DNA of 64,000 bases from Capitella teleta (taxonomy: Eukaryota > Annelida > Polychaeta > Capitellidae). The position numbers and the translations under genes were made by a program. The notes beneath the pieces are model-generated. The model made no database searches, was not told where the DNA came from, and saw only the letters and a program-made list of their open reading frames with translations. The stretch covers positions 4,516 to 68,515 of the forward strand of contig KB310412.1 in NCBI GenBank assembly GCA_000328365.1, given 5' to 3'. Numbering within the stretch: position 1 is the stretch's first letter; each line of letters opens with the position of its first letter. This document shows positions 37,015-49,399 of the stretch, in pieces.

Positions 37015-39847
37015 TTTCTTCAGAAAGACCCAAATGTGGTTGTGATTTTGAGCTTCCTTCTCTGTTCAATAACCTTTGTGGCACAGTTGAATTTATTGTG
37101 TTACATGATGCTCCTCATTTATGTGCCATTTTCTTTTGGCAAGTTGCAATCACTTTAGATAATGCGTATAATTCTTTGAGATTTGTATCCCGTGGTTGGT
37201 AAGACATTGTATTATGCAATATGTATCATTTTGAATTCATTCTCAGTGTGTAGATCACTTTTCTGTTGAGCTGGATAAGTTATCCTCGTTCAGCCCAGTA
37301 TGGAGAATGTGTACCAAGTTCAAAACCCAGCCTGGCACCCTCTGACGAGTGTCATTTCTATGCCAGTGCACTATCAACACCTAAACAAACAGAAGTTCAA
37401 AACCAGTCACGAGCACTTGAAGAAGCAAAAAACATGGATGTTGTTTGCAGCAATAATAAAACACTTGTTCCTGTGAAACCGCCACGTGTGCATTATTCAG
37501 AGGTGAAAATGGTGATTACTGCCAGTCGCAGCGTTCACAATATGCTCCCTGAGAGCGGCATATTTGTCAATATTAATGTTTATGTAATGCTGGCCTGACG
37601 TCACTCTTACAAAAAAGCTCAATTTCATGTCTGCTCGCCTCCCACCCCATGCATGTGCATTCAGACTCTGTCAATACCAGCCCTAGACATGTCTGCTATG
37701 CTAGGAAATACACCTGAATGGTGATGCAAATAATGCTGAGCTGCATGTATGTTGCGCAGGTATATGGTGATTTGACTGAGCAGGGTCGAAGGGTAAAATT
37801 TTGTACCATGGTCTCACATTATGTTATTGAATGTCCCTACGACTCTGCCACGGGGCATGCAGTGAACCAATAAAGGGGCTCCTTTTTCCTCCTCTTGAAT
37901 GAAACCATGCTCATTGAAACAGCCACTGAGGGTGTCAAGTAAGCCACAAGCAGCTTTGGCGTCAATAGGGGTCGGTTGACACTAATAACCATATAGTTGA
38001 TGCAATCCTTGTCACCCGATTAATAATAACCAACCAAATATTATCACCTCAAATCCCTAATTCTACAATATTTATTCCACCAGGAAGCACATCTTTGATG
38101 CTATTAGATCATAAAATAAGTAAATAAACAATAAAATCTTCATGTAGAATGCACACATAACGATGCCTCGGAAGTGCAAACAATTGAAGATTTACAGTCT
38201 ATTAAATGCTTTATTTATGAAGGATGGACAACTTTACTACGCATGTCATGCATAATACATGACCTTCTTTTGTAGATGCAAAACCGCCAGCACCGATGCA
38301 ACCCAAGAAGGTTTACCTTATGTCGTAAAAGGAGAGCTATGCATGCAAGGGAACTGTCTCTATGTCCCAACGAATTGTTCACTCCATGATGTAATGTAGA
38401 TGTCTTTTTGTGATTTTTTTACTGTGACTTCTGTGGAGTGGGTTACCGTTTTCTTCTCGTTGTCTTGGGTTGGGGTTTGGATTACCATGAGGATGATCCG
38501 TGGGAATGCATGTCGTAGTGTCACCTTTAAGTATGGATGGGTATTCCATAATGCTAAACATTAAGGTTGGACAATAATTGAGTGTCTGGTAAGTTAGTGG
38601 AATAAACATGCGTTTGGGAGCAGATTTCCAGGTTACCTATCAGGTCTGTGTGTTATTATGTCCAATTAAAAGACATGGTTACAGTTAAATTGGCATTCAG
38701 GGGTCCATCTACAATGCTATAAACTCATGATTTAATTTGAAGAGCAATGTATGACTGTGGATATATTTAGTGAGAAAGGTAATGTTCCTTAAAATCCCAA
38801 TAACAATAATGAGCGCTAATCGAATTTTTGAAGGCAACCAAATATCCAGCCAACCCTGGACGTCCAGGTCGCCCACAAGACCAATTGTCGAGAGCCAAAA
38901 GAAAGCGGGTGCGACTTGCATTCAACTCAGCTCATGATGCGTTTGATCGTTCGATTTCATAGAATAATTATAACCGATCCTTTTCGCCAAATGAGAACTC
39001 GGGCAACGAGTGTCTCGGTTCAGCTGAAACATCCTTGGTAATAAGTGCATGACAATGCAAACTTTTGTGGTCGCATTCGTGTTTAAACCTAGAGTCTCGT
39101 TTAAGGCTGGGATCAAAGGTCAAAGATCTCACACCACAACACGAGCGGATTCGCTGTGATATTCTGATCTGTGCCCAACTTCAAACCGGCCTCTCACGTT
39201 ATAATAAAGGTGTACAACTGTGCTTGGATTTGAATTGGGATATCAGTATTTGAATGGGAGAATGTTTTTTTTCTATAAACAAAAAATTATAAAAAAATTA
39301 AAAAAAAAAAAAACTTTTTCTGTAAAATAGCCTGATTGCCGTTTCACCAGAAGCACAATTCCCTTTGAGAAAACACGACATAACACATGGAGCGAGAGAG
39401 AGAGAAGCGACATCAAGTGCTCGTCGTGGCGTGAAATAAAACCTTGCCTTGAACGACGCTCAGCGTATGTCAACGCGGTGATGACCGTGCATACGAGATG
39501 AATCACTGCCATCTCAGCGGCGAGAATTTCTGATTGCTCTGTGCCTCCTCAGCGAGCACCAGAAATTTCAACGCGATTGCTGCACGACGGAAAATGAAAC
39601 TTGTGAGTCTTCTTATGGGAAAATTTTTCTCTCTTTAGAAAAATAATTATAATAAATTAATTAATACTTTCACAGAAATTTTAAATTTATAAAGGGCGTT
39701 CTCGTGGATTATGCAATGCGAGGATGAAATATTCCAACAAAGACTGAACAAATATATTACTGATGCGAGACCATATAATTGCACAATCGAAGATTGCAAT
39801 TGCAGAACTACTGTGTCATTCCAATAATGAAGTATTATTGACGCAGC
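37015..39847. other. 3' flank and intergenic DNA
   Basis: The 3' UTR of the LDLa gene begins here; AATAAA at about 37452-37458 is a possible poly(A) signal. An open frame at 37266-37598 lies within this UTR-like region and has no recognisable motif. Beyond about 38.1 kb nothing supportable is seen; an A-rich run lies at 39289-39313. Confidence 0.45.
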
Positions 39848-40190
39848 AGAGATGTGGTTCCATAGGAGAATGATGCGGATCTCATACATGGACAGAATAA
39901 CAAATATTGAAGTTTTAAGAAGAGCGGGGGAAGAGAGGAATCTATGTCAAAGCATTAGAAAAAGCCAAGCAACATTCTTAGGGCATGTGATGAGGAGGAA
40001 GAACCTATAACACCTGGTTACAACTGGAAAGATCCTAGGAAAGAGAAGTAGAGAGAGGCAGCGTGAGAAGATCACGGATTGTTTGTGTCGCTGGTTAAGA
40101 GAAGAGCTTATGGATATACTGCATATTGTGGGAGACAGCGTGTGGTGTTGAGCCAGGATCGCCAACGCTCATAAGCAAGGCACATAGAAG
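39848..40190 (+). mobile_element. LINE 3' fragment (reverse-transcriptase C-terminal region)
   Basis: The plus strand encodes MWFHRRMMRISYMDRITNIE or a near form, then LRRAGEERNLCQSIRKSQ and FLGHVMRR, then KILGKRSRERQREKI. This chain, including the 'FLGH.MRR' and 'GKRSRGRQR' blocks, marks the C-terminal part of RTE/CR1-type non-LTR retrotransposon polyproteins, common in invertebrates. Several stops and the missing catalytic core make it a dead 5'-truncated copy. Confidence 0.75.
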
Positions 40191-43159
40191 AAGACGACCA
40201 CTTAAGTATATATACACACGTTTGTATTGTCATTCATTTACACCGTTTCGAATAAAGCCATTGATGAAAGAGGCACAATGCTTGGCCACTGAGGAATGAG
40301 GATACAACCAGCAAACTTAATTCACAGCAATTGAATAATAACTTTGCATGAGAATATCATACGTGCGTGACTATAGATAAACAATTAAGTATGGGGTAAA
40401 TTAGGTTTCGTTGGAAAAGCAAAATAGATATTTTCAATTTTATCTACTCAGAGCCATGCGTACCAGAGAAAGCGTGTATCTTGGTACCAGGTGGTATCGT
40501 GGAACACAAGGACATCTTCTTGGTGTCGACTTGCCAGTTGACAGATGCGTTTCTCAGAAGACGTGGGATCAAAAAGGAATTATTCATGAATTATCTTTAA
40601 AACTGCAGACGAACTATTGCTTTGAGACATGTGTAATCAGTTCGTCACTCGAGATGCGCAAGCAGGGCCTGTCAGAGATTGTTTACATTCGTGCGATATC
40701 AGATAACGACTGATTCTAATATCACCCGGCGATCAATTTGAAATGGCCATGTGACCGGGAATGACCTAGTTACGAGACCCGCAGTGACAGCGGGGACCCA
40801 AGCGTGGCCTCAGCCTCAATGGATGGTGTCCATCGCAGGTGATTGATCATGCGCCATCTCGAATTCGATCCTGCGTTCATCTTGGTGCTTATCCAATATG
40901 AATGCCTTGTATTTAAATGAGTGACCCTGGTGAGGACCCCTCTGAGGACAGGAAAGGCTCTTTATACAATAGGGTTTAGTCAGAGGGAACATGGGGTAAA
41001 GATAAAGATGGCTTATGAAGGTGAAACTCTCCTTTGAATTCTGATAGGAAGCAGTGGCGCCAGATCAAACAGATATGCAGCCTCGATTCGATCTTCGTGG
41101 CAACCCAAGGGTATTATCGTTCTGCACGCTATCAATAGCAATATTATCATTGAAAGATTTGCATACTATCCTCCAGAATTACTGCATCTGCTCGTCATAT
41201 TTCAGTTATAATTGAATTAAACTCATGTCCTCTTAAACTCCTTCTCACCATACCCCAACCAAACTCTTCTCTCTTTATTTCGAGTTTTTACAATGAATAT
41301 ATTCTCATCTGAAGCTGAGTGATCTCGCTTACCTTAATTGCACCTGGAAAAGGCGTTTTCGAATGCTTTTGATCTCTTCAATTAGTCGTTTAGCATGTGT
41401 TATTGCCACTTTATCGGCCTCCCTACTGCCTCCTCAAAGACATTATTAGGCACATTTAACCATAATCAGCCACTGTATCACCTCTCGGGTCACAGCGATT
41501 CAAACTTAATTGATTCTGAGCGAATCCCTTGCCACATGCTCCTTTGGCGCCGAATCGTTCGATGCTCTCTTTGAAGAATAATATTTAATTGGAAAAATAT
41601 TTATAACAATCGAGAGACAATCATACATACACAATGTGGATTGACTTTTCCAATTATGTTTTCTCAGAGCATTGAATAGGCATGAACTCACGATGCCTTC
41701 CATGTTCTGGATGTACAAGTTTCATGTGAGCTTCGTAATGTCGATTATTATTTTGCAGGCCTACTGTTTGTTAAGCAACATGTCTAAATTAGGACCAAAT
41801 TCCCAAGATTATAATTCTGCACCATGATCTGAACAAGAGCATTTCAGCCTTGCTTTCATCTCACGGAGTCATCCCAACATTATACCATTTGTGTGATCCA
41901 TGTCTTGTGGGAATTGAGTGGACATACTGGAATAAAATATATCAACTGCATCAGGTATGCGAGGAATTCGTATTCGTGCTAATGGAAGCTTGTAACGAGG
42001 GAGCAATACGCATGGTCGTTTCTGGAGAAGTCCCTGTCTCTCCGAGGCTCTCGCTTTATGAGCCTCAGTTGCGAGTAAATTACACCAGAATAAAATTGGC
42101 ATTAGCATAGAGAAAGGAGCATTCCTGAGAATAAGGGTGCTATGCGCCCAGTGTGTATAACGGACATGGAGGCTATCTCTTCTGACTGAAGGGCAAAGCA
42201 TGGCATTGCTTGGCGAAGGGAAGATTGGATGGGAAAGTGGGAGGCGGGAAGGAGGTCAGCTGACAGAGAGCCAACTTCGGAAACATTCCACTGGACTCAC
42301 ACAATTGTGCTTTGCTTTTTTTTTGTGTATTTCCCACCAGCACACCCTGTATAGGTTTAAATCCACCTTCGCCCCCACCCAACCTGTGTTCTGCAATCAG
42401 TTCCTTTGTTCTGCTCAAATAAGCATGAAATCGCTCACTTTTTGCTTGTGAGTGACTGGAATAATTTAGCGTCTTTGTTTCGCGGAAAAACCTCCCCTTG
42501 CTGAGCGATTACGGAACTCTCGGAGGAACTTCACGATGAACTGACCAATAGTGGTCTCCGGAGATTTGCAAATCAATCCTTGATTCATAATTCATGAAGT
42601 TGTTTATCCACTGCAGGAGAGAAGAATTGTGAAGCAATTCTCTGCTGAGCTTAAACGTTTTCTTTCATGAGGAATTTTCAAAGGAAAGTAAGATTGTGCA
42701 ATGCATGTTAGAGGCTCATGTAACCAAGACCTGAACGTGCAAGGTGTACGTGTAAATCACTTGTGACTTCCACACTCAATGCGGTTGAACAAGATATTGT
42801 GAAATGATTCTTAATAACATAACGCCCAACTCTTACATTTGCCCTTGGAGACACATGCAATCGCGAGTGTTTTCTCTTGGTTGATGATAGCCTTAATTAC
42901 TTAAATTATGACGCTGCTAATGTATTATAGCTGTGGTAGAATCAATCTTACAATACGAGGAAAACTCATGGTCAGCACCATATATTTACTAGAATGACTG
43001 TGCCATGTTAAAGCGCATATTAACGATAACTTGCAAATAAAGGGGAACATATACCATATAAAGCACCACCATGTCGAGTTTTCATTGAGCTGTTCTGAAC
43101 GTGACGCCTCAGCATTCAACAGAATATTCCCCTTAAATCTGGTTTCAATTCTGACCAAT
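40191..43159. other. Intergenic stretch
   Basis: No supported feature. Frames at 40411-40713, 41850-42201 and 42173-42451 show no motif and overlap one another on opposite strands. Confidence 0.45.
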
Positions 43160-43310
43160 CACATATCGATAGTAGTTACTAACCCCATGTAGGTCGACCA
43201 GGCATCGAACTGGGGACCTTGACCTTCCCACGGAAACACAACGCAGCATACGTCAAAGACACCTCAGATGGGTCTGGTCGAAACGCCGTAGTGGCCTATT
43301 CACTCCACTC
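43160..43310 (-). repeat. tRNA-derived SINE-like fragment
   Basis: Read on the minus strand, AGGCCACTACGGCGTTTCG (near 43290) resembles an A-box region. CCCCAGTTCGATGCCTGG (near 43205) resembles a B box and T-arm. The ~80-nt spacing fits a tRNA-derived SINE head with an insert. It is degenerate; no tRNA anticodon arm can be drawn. Confidence 0.35.
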
Positions 43311-43399
43311 CCAAACGATTTCAACAAAATATAAAAATAAAGCTCTAGAAAAATTACAGAACCTAAAAGTTTATTTGAATTACGTCGTCTTAGGCGTTC

Positions 43400-43815
43400 C
43401 TAGCGCCAACTATTGTGATGTTTCCGACCGAGCTCATCTGAGGCGTCACTGGCGGAGTGGGGGGGGGGGTCGGGATTGGAACTCAGAATGGGCGCGAGCA
43501 GTGAGCTCAGCACCAGGAAACCTTCGTCAAAACGTGTCCGTCATGATCACGTGAAAATACAACCCAATTTCGACGGTTGAAGATGTCGTGGAAGAGAGGA
43601 ATTGTTTCCGGAGATCCATAACCTGGATGACTTTGTCCTGGCTCCAATTGGTCACTTCAGCTACCCTGTCCTAGCTCTCTCGAGAAAAAAGGGATATGGT
43701 TGAGGGATTGACGCCAAAATGATCAGAAGCCTGATGGCGGTCCATTCCCGCTCGAAGTATCCCAATTACCTCTCATCGCTGTGTCTCTGTTCGACGTGAC
43801 AACGCAAAAATCCAG
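43400..43815 (-). mobile_element. Tc1-like transposase relic
   Basis: In several frames the minus strand shows pieces of the paired helix-turn-helix region of Tc1 transposases: a block near 43730 that aligns with '..M.RHQASDHFGVNPSTIS' and one near 43650 with SRELGQGS plus a VTNWSQDK-type stretch. Frames are broken by several indels and stops, and the catalytic domain is not seen. A G-rich homopolymer lies at 43459-43469. Confidence 0.5.
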
Positions 43816-44629
43816 GTGGCAAAAGTTTGAGGTATGAATACAGATTACTCATTCACAAAATGAAATCGACATTTCTATTGTTTGTGTGAATTTTGAGTGA
43901 AAAACACTTTATTCTATTGGTATATTTACAAGACTGAAATTAACTCGTATGTCGATTTCGAGCCGGCACAATCCATCTCTGGATCCCGTTTGAACTATAC
44001 GCTTAAAATTGATTGATCAAGTTACGGGTATTTTTGTTGCGTTCTGTTTCTGTTGCTTTTCAGTATAAATATAAAGGATTGCATGCAACTTGGCCGTCAA
44101 ACCGACTGAGCTACTGACTTCCTCTACAACGAACCTGAAGTGAAGTTCGTTGTTTTCAATGCACCCATGTGAGTGTCATGTGAGGTGACTGGCCTCGAGC
44201 AAGAACCCATATCCCGTTGTGGAGGCTAAAGAAATTAGCTTCATCAAGACGCCTCCCTCTGTTGTCAGTTGTTGTTGAGTTGGTCGAACGAGACAAATGA
44301 CGAAGATACCGCAACCAATTTTATATAATGAATGTTGATAAATGAATCATTTTGTGCTGCCCATGAATCAGTGTCAACTAAATATTTACATTGGGGCTCA
44401 CTATTTGAGTCACAAGCAAGAAAGAAATATATACCTGATTGGTCAGTACTTATATCGAAAGTGATCAAAATATATAATCAGAATAAATTTTATTTTTGTA
44501 TAGCGTAAAATCCACCGAACTGCTCTATAAAGCATTTGTCAAATGTTAAAAGTTCACAACGTGTAGTAAATGAAAAAAAAATATTGAATTATAAATAAAA
44601 CAAGATACATGTAAATTGAATGTTTTAAG
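43816..44629. other. Non-coding stretch
   Basis: No supported feature; a short inverted repeat, ACGAACCTGAAGTGAAGTTCGT, occurs as a near palindrome around 44128-44150. Confidence 0.4.
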
Positions 44630-44945
44630 AATAGGCTATGTTAAAGGGACAAGTTTTCAATTTCGATTTAAAAACAGAAAGCCATGGAGCAAATCTAATG
44701 TTAAAGGCATTAAATTATACAAATGTTGAGCAGTAAAAGTAAATGCGGTAGAATAGAGAAATTTAAGTGAGGTCGAGTAAAAGGAACATTCAATAGTAAT
44801 ATATTCTTTGATCAGCTATTACGAGATGACGGATAAAAAGACAATAATTCCTTTAGATATGATGGCGACAATCCATGAATGCATTTAAAAGTGATTGTTT
44901 ATATTTTGAAAACAACTCGTTCACTTACCTGTAACCAATCTATAA
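44630..44945 (-). mobile_element. LINE 3' fragment (CR1/Jockey-like C-terminus)
   Basis: The minus strand encodes ITFKCIHGLSPSYLKELLSF followed by NVPFTRPHLNF and SMAFCF-like blocks. The 'FK..HGL.P.YL..LL' pattern is characteristic of the C-terminal end of CR1/Jockey-group ORF2 proteins. Multiple stops are present, so it is an old truncated copy. Confidence 0.7.
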
Positions 44946-45455
44946 CCAATGCAAGTTAATTAATATTGGGGTAACGTGTTCGACTCTTGGGGTATTAGTT
45001 AAAAGCCTCGCACAGGAGTTCTGCGGTAAATCGGTGATTCTAAGATCTACCCCTCAATGACGAACAGAAGCCCACAGAGCATCATGATGTTGAGTGTTGA
45101 AAGGGTTCTGGATTCGTTATGATTGAAGGTAAGTGCACCATGATTTCACTTGTATGCAGTCGGGTTGCACTTTCGTCAACAGATACACAAATGAACATAC
45201 CGCATCTCGTGTATGTCTTCATGATTATTTGATGATTGATGTTCATAACGTCTGAACTCAAAACAATCACTTGATAAGTTGCTACAAGATACCGTTACGT
45301 GGCAGTGGCAAAAGTTCACGAAACCCCTGCCAGGCCCAAATACATACCGTCGTTCACACTGTATAGGCCTATATGCCAAGTGACATATTCGCGACTCTGT
45401 TTCATTTATTATTCAAAACTTATTCTTGAATTTACAAGTCGCTGCAATAAATCGC

Positions 45456-45596
45456 TAATAATACACTAATATGAGTCGCCAATGAACCATAGTTGACAGC
45501 CATCCTCGCAGTGACCATCGACGTCTGAACACGAGTCGTTCTTGCACCGACCACATTCTTTTTCGCAGTTGACTCTGAAGAACCCAACTTCACAAG
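45456..45596 (-). pseudogene. Orphan EGF-like exon, third copy, decayed
   Basis: After an acceptor-like CTGAAG the frame reads ACEVGFFRVNCEKECGRCK and then DSCSDVDGHCEDGCQLWFIG, closely matching the EGF exon at 52855-52715. Where that exon continues to its donor, this copy runs into a TAG and has lost the last cysteine and the donor context. No neighbouring DSL, FN3 or transmembrane exon is seen. It is a leftover of a tandemly duplicated gene. Confidence 0.75.
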
Positions 45597-46059
45597 CTTC
45601 AGATATGCAAAATGAATGGTTCGTGAGTCAATGAGAAGGATGTGGTTGCAAAAATGGTGCTGTTGTTTTACTGCTCCACTCTCAATTAACCAACCCGTTC
45701 GGCGCATGCTCAAAGTAAAATGAGTTTCAGTTATAAGCTTATAATTTAGTCTGAGGGAAAATCTCGGCGAAGTTTTGACATGTAGAATCCGTTAGTGAGC
45801 ATTCATAGTTATAATTGTTTCTGATCAATTTCATGGTAAGATAACTCAAGTTTAGCTGTACAGTTGGAATAGTAATTATATAGCGAACAGTAAAAGAAAG
45901 ACAAAGTAAATTTATTTGCAATATATTCATTAATCATGGTAATCATTATTTCCAAAATATGCAGCCGAGAATAATCCCGAATCCTCCGAAAGAGTTAAAT
46001 TAATCGTAATCTTCATTCATGTTTCTTCAAATAAGTAGTTAAATAATAGTAGTTCAAAT

Positions 46060-46610
46060 AAGTACAATGTGTGCAGACTGAGCAAAGCATCGAAGGCCCC
46101 ATCGTTGATCAGGCGGATGTTGTTGGTGCCAAGAACCAAAGCTTTCAGCGCTGGTCAGCGACGGAATTTCTTCCAATACATTGTAGTACAAGTTCAATGT
46201 TCTCAACTTAGACAATTAAAAGCTGCAGTAGGGATTACTTGGATTGTATTGCTACCAAGAAACAAGTGTTACAGTGAAGGTGTCTTCAGTTCAGGGATTT
46301 CCACTAATTTGTTTGTGTGCAACCGCAGTACTTTCAATTTGTGTAATGCATCAAATGCCTGGTCGTGGATTATGCTGATGCCGTTTTCATAAAGATGCAA
46401 CTCGGTTAGTTCTATGAATTTGCTGAATGCATTCGGGCCAATAGTCGTTATATAATTGAAGGGGATGTCTATATGTGTGATCATCAGAGGAATATCCCCA
46501 GGTATTTCAGTCAATCCTGCATTCCGTTTGGTGTAAATCACTTGACACTGGACATGAATACACGGAGCAGACCAGAGCAGCAGGATTGTGACTGCTTTGA
46601 GCACCGCCAT
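46060..46610 (-). pseudogene. Leucine-rich-repeat ectodomain fragment, broken
   Basis: From an ATG at 46610 the product opens with a signal peptide (LKAVTILLLWSAPCIHVQC). A short LRR N-terminal region (GLTEIPGDIP) and repeats of the form LxxLxLxxNxIxxIxxxAF follow, e.g. LTELHLYENGISIIHDQAF. The frame stops at about 46270. Further LRR units follow in shifted frames (LRTLNLYYNVLEEIPSL near 46190, ALVLGTNNIRLINDGAF near 46110). With one stop and at least two frame changes it is most likely a pseudogene of a secreted or membrane LRR protein. Assembly indels are an alternative. No transmembrane or TIR exon is found downstream. Confidence 0.7.
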
Positions 46611-47235
46611 ATTCCAACACAGAAATATCCAATTAGTGGAATCCACTATAAAAATGACTCGATTCTCACCCAACTTCGATCCGTGCCTCTTGATCGCTGG
46701 ATGATAACTGACTCCAACCAGGAAGCTCATCTGCTAAATTGACTCAGCAGTTGCCCCATAGACAATTAAACATACATTCTTTCTCTTTGGCTGCCCTTGA
46801 ATCACTTGAAACATGTAAAATTGGTACAGCAAAACGCTGTGCAGAAAAGAAACATTATTTAACACTCAAAATCATTATTGATATGCTGATATCGAAATCC
46901 GGTATCTGGTATCCTGATAGCAGGGCTGTCAAACGGGTTATTCGATATCCGGATTTGGATAATGCCGTTTTGAGATAAATGCATAATTTATTTCCCACCA
47001 ACAAACTAAAAGCTAATTGATTAGTCCTGTTACTGCCTGAAGTTGACAGAAGTCGACGACTTGAAGTCGATTCTTAAAATAATGTTTAAAAAGTGCTATC
47101 CTAAGGTCCTTGCTAACTTATGTCCATAAGTCAATTGACATAATTATTCCGTTATGAAAACGCTATCTCACTTCGATTCCTCAAAGTGCGTTATGATAAG
47201 GATTGTCGCACATTATTCCCAAGCATAGATAACGC

Positions 47236-47350
47236 ACTTTTTAATATACATGGTTGACAACATCCGCTGTCAGCGATCAGGATTTGTATCGACATATTCT
47301 ATTTGTGAAGCACAAATGACTCTGTAGGCTACCAGCATGCCTTAAGATAA
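47236..47350. repeat. Low-copy duplicated block, copy 1
   Basis: It aligns with 60186-60310 at roughly 65-70% identity with a few gaps (shared strings include CACTTTTTA, TTTGACAACA/GGTTGACAACA and CCATAAGACAACA/CCTTAAGATAACA). Each copy lies 1.6-1.7 kb above an orphan EGF exon, once the 0.8-kb MITE in the other copy is discounted. It is therefore a remnant of one segmental duplication. Confidence 0.55.
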
Positions 47351-47797
47351 CATCAATTATCCAGCAGAAGTACATAAGGCGCTAGCCGCCTGGCATTGCA
47401 AGTCGTCTGAGAATCGGGTTCTTCTTCTGCAGTTGCATTGGAATTATCCACGTCTTTATCGTGCAAACGATCTTTGGTTTCGTTGCAGCTCTTGAATACC
47501 TTTGAGATATAAAGCAATGGGTACTAATTTTGAATCTTCGTAAAAAATAGCACGCACTCATTGCATTGCATATCCTGGATATGAAATGCACGTAGATTTT
47601 CAGAAAAGCCTAAATTATTACGGGAAAAAACATCCATACATTTCAAATTGCGTGTAAAAGCTCATACCTTGATTTATTTGCAACACAAGATTTAAATAGA
47701 TCCTGAGGGTCAAATGACAGAGATAACATTTTCCTGGTCAACGGTTAGTTTAGTACGCAAGAGAGCTAGTTTTTAAATTTAAAACCCCTCCGAAAAG

Positions 47798-47801
<4 letters not shown>

Positions 47802-47840
<39 letters not shown>
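47802..47840. repeat. Homopolymer A run
   Basis: About 39 A residues followed by TATATAAATATATATAT. It may be a retrotransposon tail, but no body is recognised. Confidence 0.75.
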
Positions 47841-47843
<3 letters not shown>

Positions 47844-48270
47844 TAAATATATATATAATTAATCCTGCATCGATTATTTGTAGACTCTCTGGGCAGTTAG
47901 GTCACTCTCTTTACTCGCCTGTATGAGAGCGCCTGCATCAATTGTGGCAATGAAGTACCAGAATGCATAACAATGGATGGAGCATGGGAATAAAAAAAAT
48001 GTTTTAAATCGAACGTAAACTTCGATTAAGAAAAACAAAATTCCACGATTGACGTTGTAAAATAAATATATTAAGTTTAAAACTGCTTGCAGTGCTTTAA
48101 CAAATTATAAGTGATTACCATGCCAATATCACTAGAGAACAACACATCAGAGAAGAAATAATGCAATATATCGATAGTCGGTTTGATACATAAGAGTTGA
48201 TATCTGCTTTCACAACACACACAAAAAAAAAAGAAAAAAAAAAGAGAATAGAATAAATAGAGTCCCACCG

Positions 48271-48412
48271 GTCAGTTTAGTTAATGAGGGCTGATTGTGT
48301 TCACAGTCAGTTTGGTTAAAGAGGGCTGATTGTGTTCACAGTCAGTTTGGTTAAAGAGGGTTGATTGTGTTCACAGTCAGATTGGTTAATGAGAGCTGAT
48401 TGTGTTCACAGT
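48271..48412. repeat. Tandem repeat, about 35-bp unit, four copies
   Basis: The unit GGTTAAAGAGGGCTGATTGT followed by GTTCACAGTCAGTTT repeats four times with a few substitutions. The array begins exactly where the GPCR relic's reading frame ends (its stop lies at 48408-48406), so on the minus strand it forms the immediate 3' flank. Confidence 0.85.
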
Positions 48413-48891
48413 CGACGGTTCCACTGAAAGCCGCGGAGCAATCTCCGACAATGGCGTCGAAAGCGCGGGTTGGAGGCGGCGTACATCAATGGATTGATCG
48501 ACGAGTTCAGCCAAAGCAACCAAGTGAAGAAGTTGAGGAGAACGGCATTAACACACGACGAGCAGATGATCGACAGGAGGGAACAGGTGAGATATGGAGC
48601 CGAGCAGATGAGGGAGACAATGATGAAGATAGTAAGGTCCTTCGCGCCTTCAGGTATTTCCCTAGACTGATCTGATCTTCCTGTCGAGAGGATCTGGTGC
48701 ATTGCCATATTATATCCAGGTATGAGGTATATCCAGGTATATCCAGGTAGAGCAGAACATTGAAGATAATGATCAAAAGACTTGGCGTAAAAAAAGTCAA
48801 AGATGGCAGAAGCCATCTGGCCAAGCTTCACTATCAGCAAACGCTCAAGACTGATGAAGAAAATCGTGAAAGAAGACCCTGTGGAAAACAT
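48406..48891 (-). pseudogene. Rhodopsin-like (class A) GPCR fragment, TM3 to TM7, broken
   Basis: The frame opens with the end of TM3 (GSSFTIFFISLERLLIVKL; ERL in the DRY position). In a different frame at 48824 comes a TM5-like stretch, LLPSLTFFTPSLLIIIFNVL. Back in the first frame are TM6 (KDLTIFIIVSLICSAPYL) and TM7 with the NPxxY motif (WLNSSINPLMYAASNPRF), then a basic C-terminus. TM4 and its loops are absent, and two frame changes are needed. A pseudogene is therefore likelier than a working receptor. An intron acceptor (TTTTCCACAG, before 48876) may be the true left edge, as in a multi-exon receptor. The ligand class cannot be told; the TM7 sequence is amine-receptor-like at best. Confidence 0.72.
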
Positions 48892-49399
48892 TGTAGTAAA
48901 AAATAATGCAAACTTTGCAGACTATTCATCTGAAGGGCCATGTGTTCTCATGAGCCGTTGTGTTCTCCATGTCTAATGTTTGCCATGAAATGATTTAGCC
49001 TTTTATATATGTTGTGTTCCAGATGACTTTCTTTGATTGATGCACCCTCATATGGCATACGCATGACAGATACAGACATATGTACTATAATTATGCGTAC
49101 TGAAATGAAAGTTGAATCAATAACGAACTTCTAGCCTGGCTCATCGTAATGTTCCATCCGCCACGCCCTCCATCGCATTCGGGATCTTTGACTTACTCGA
49201 GGGGATTATACTGATAATGATGAGTACTTGAGAACTTGCTGCATGGCGGTAGTATACCGGCATTGTTCATTTCATAACTGAGTCTCATCTCTCAATATGC
49301 AAGATAACAACTTGTCCAAATCTGAATCTATACTGTGAAATGATGTCGCTGTTTGAAGCCGTTACATTATTAAAATATACAGGGTGATTCAAAAATTGT
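48892..49399. other. Non-coding stretch
   Basis: No TM1-TM2 exon of the receptor could be found. At 49376 a TATACAGGGTGATTCAAAAA string resembles a DNA-transposon end. Confidence 0.4.

Larger units (their letters stand above)
46611..48270. other. Intergenic stretch
   Basis: It contains the duplicated block at 47236-47350 (listed separately) and a 39-bp A run at about 47802-47840 followed by an AT repeat. Nothing else is supportable. Confidence 0.5.

Noticed and set aside
46911-46975. GATATCCGGAT/GGTATCTGGTATCC repeats as an operator-like array
   Set aside because: Short and irregular, with no gene start nearby.
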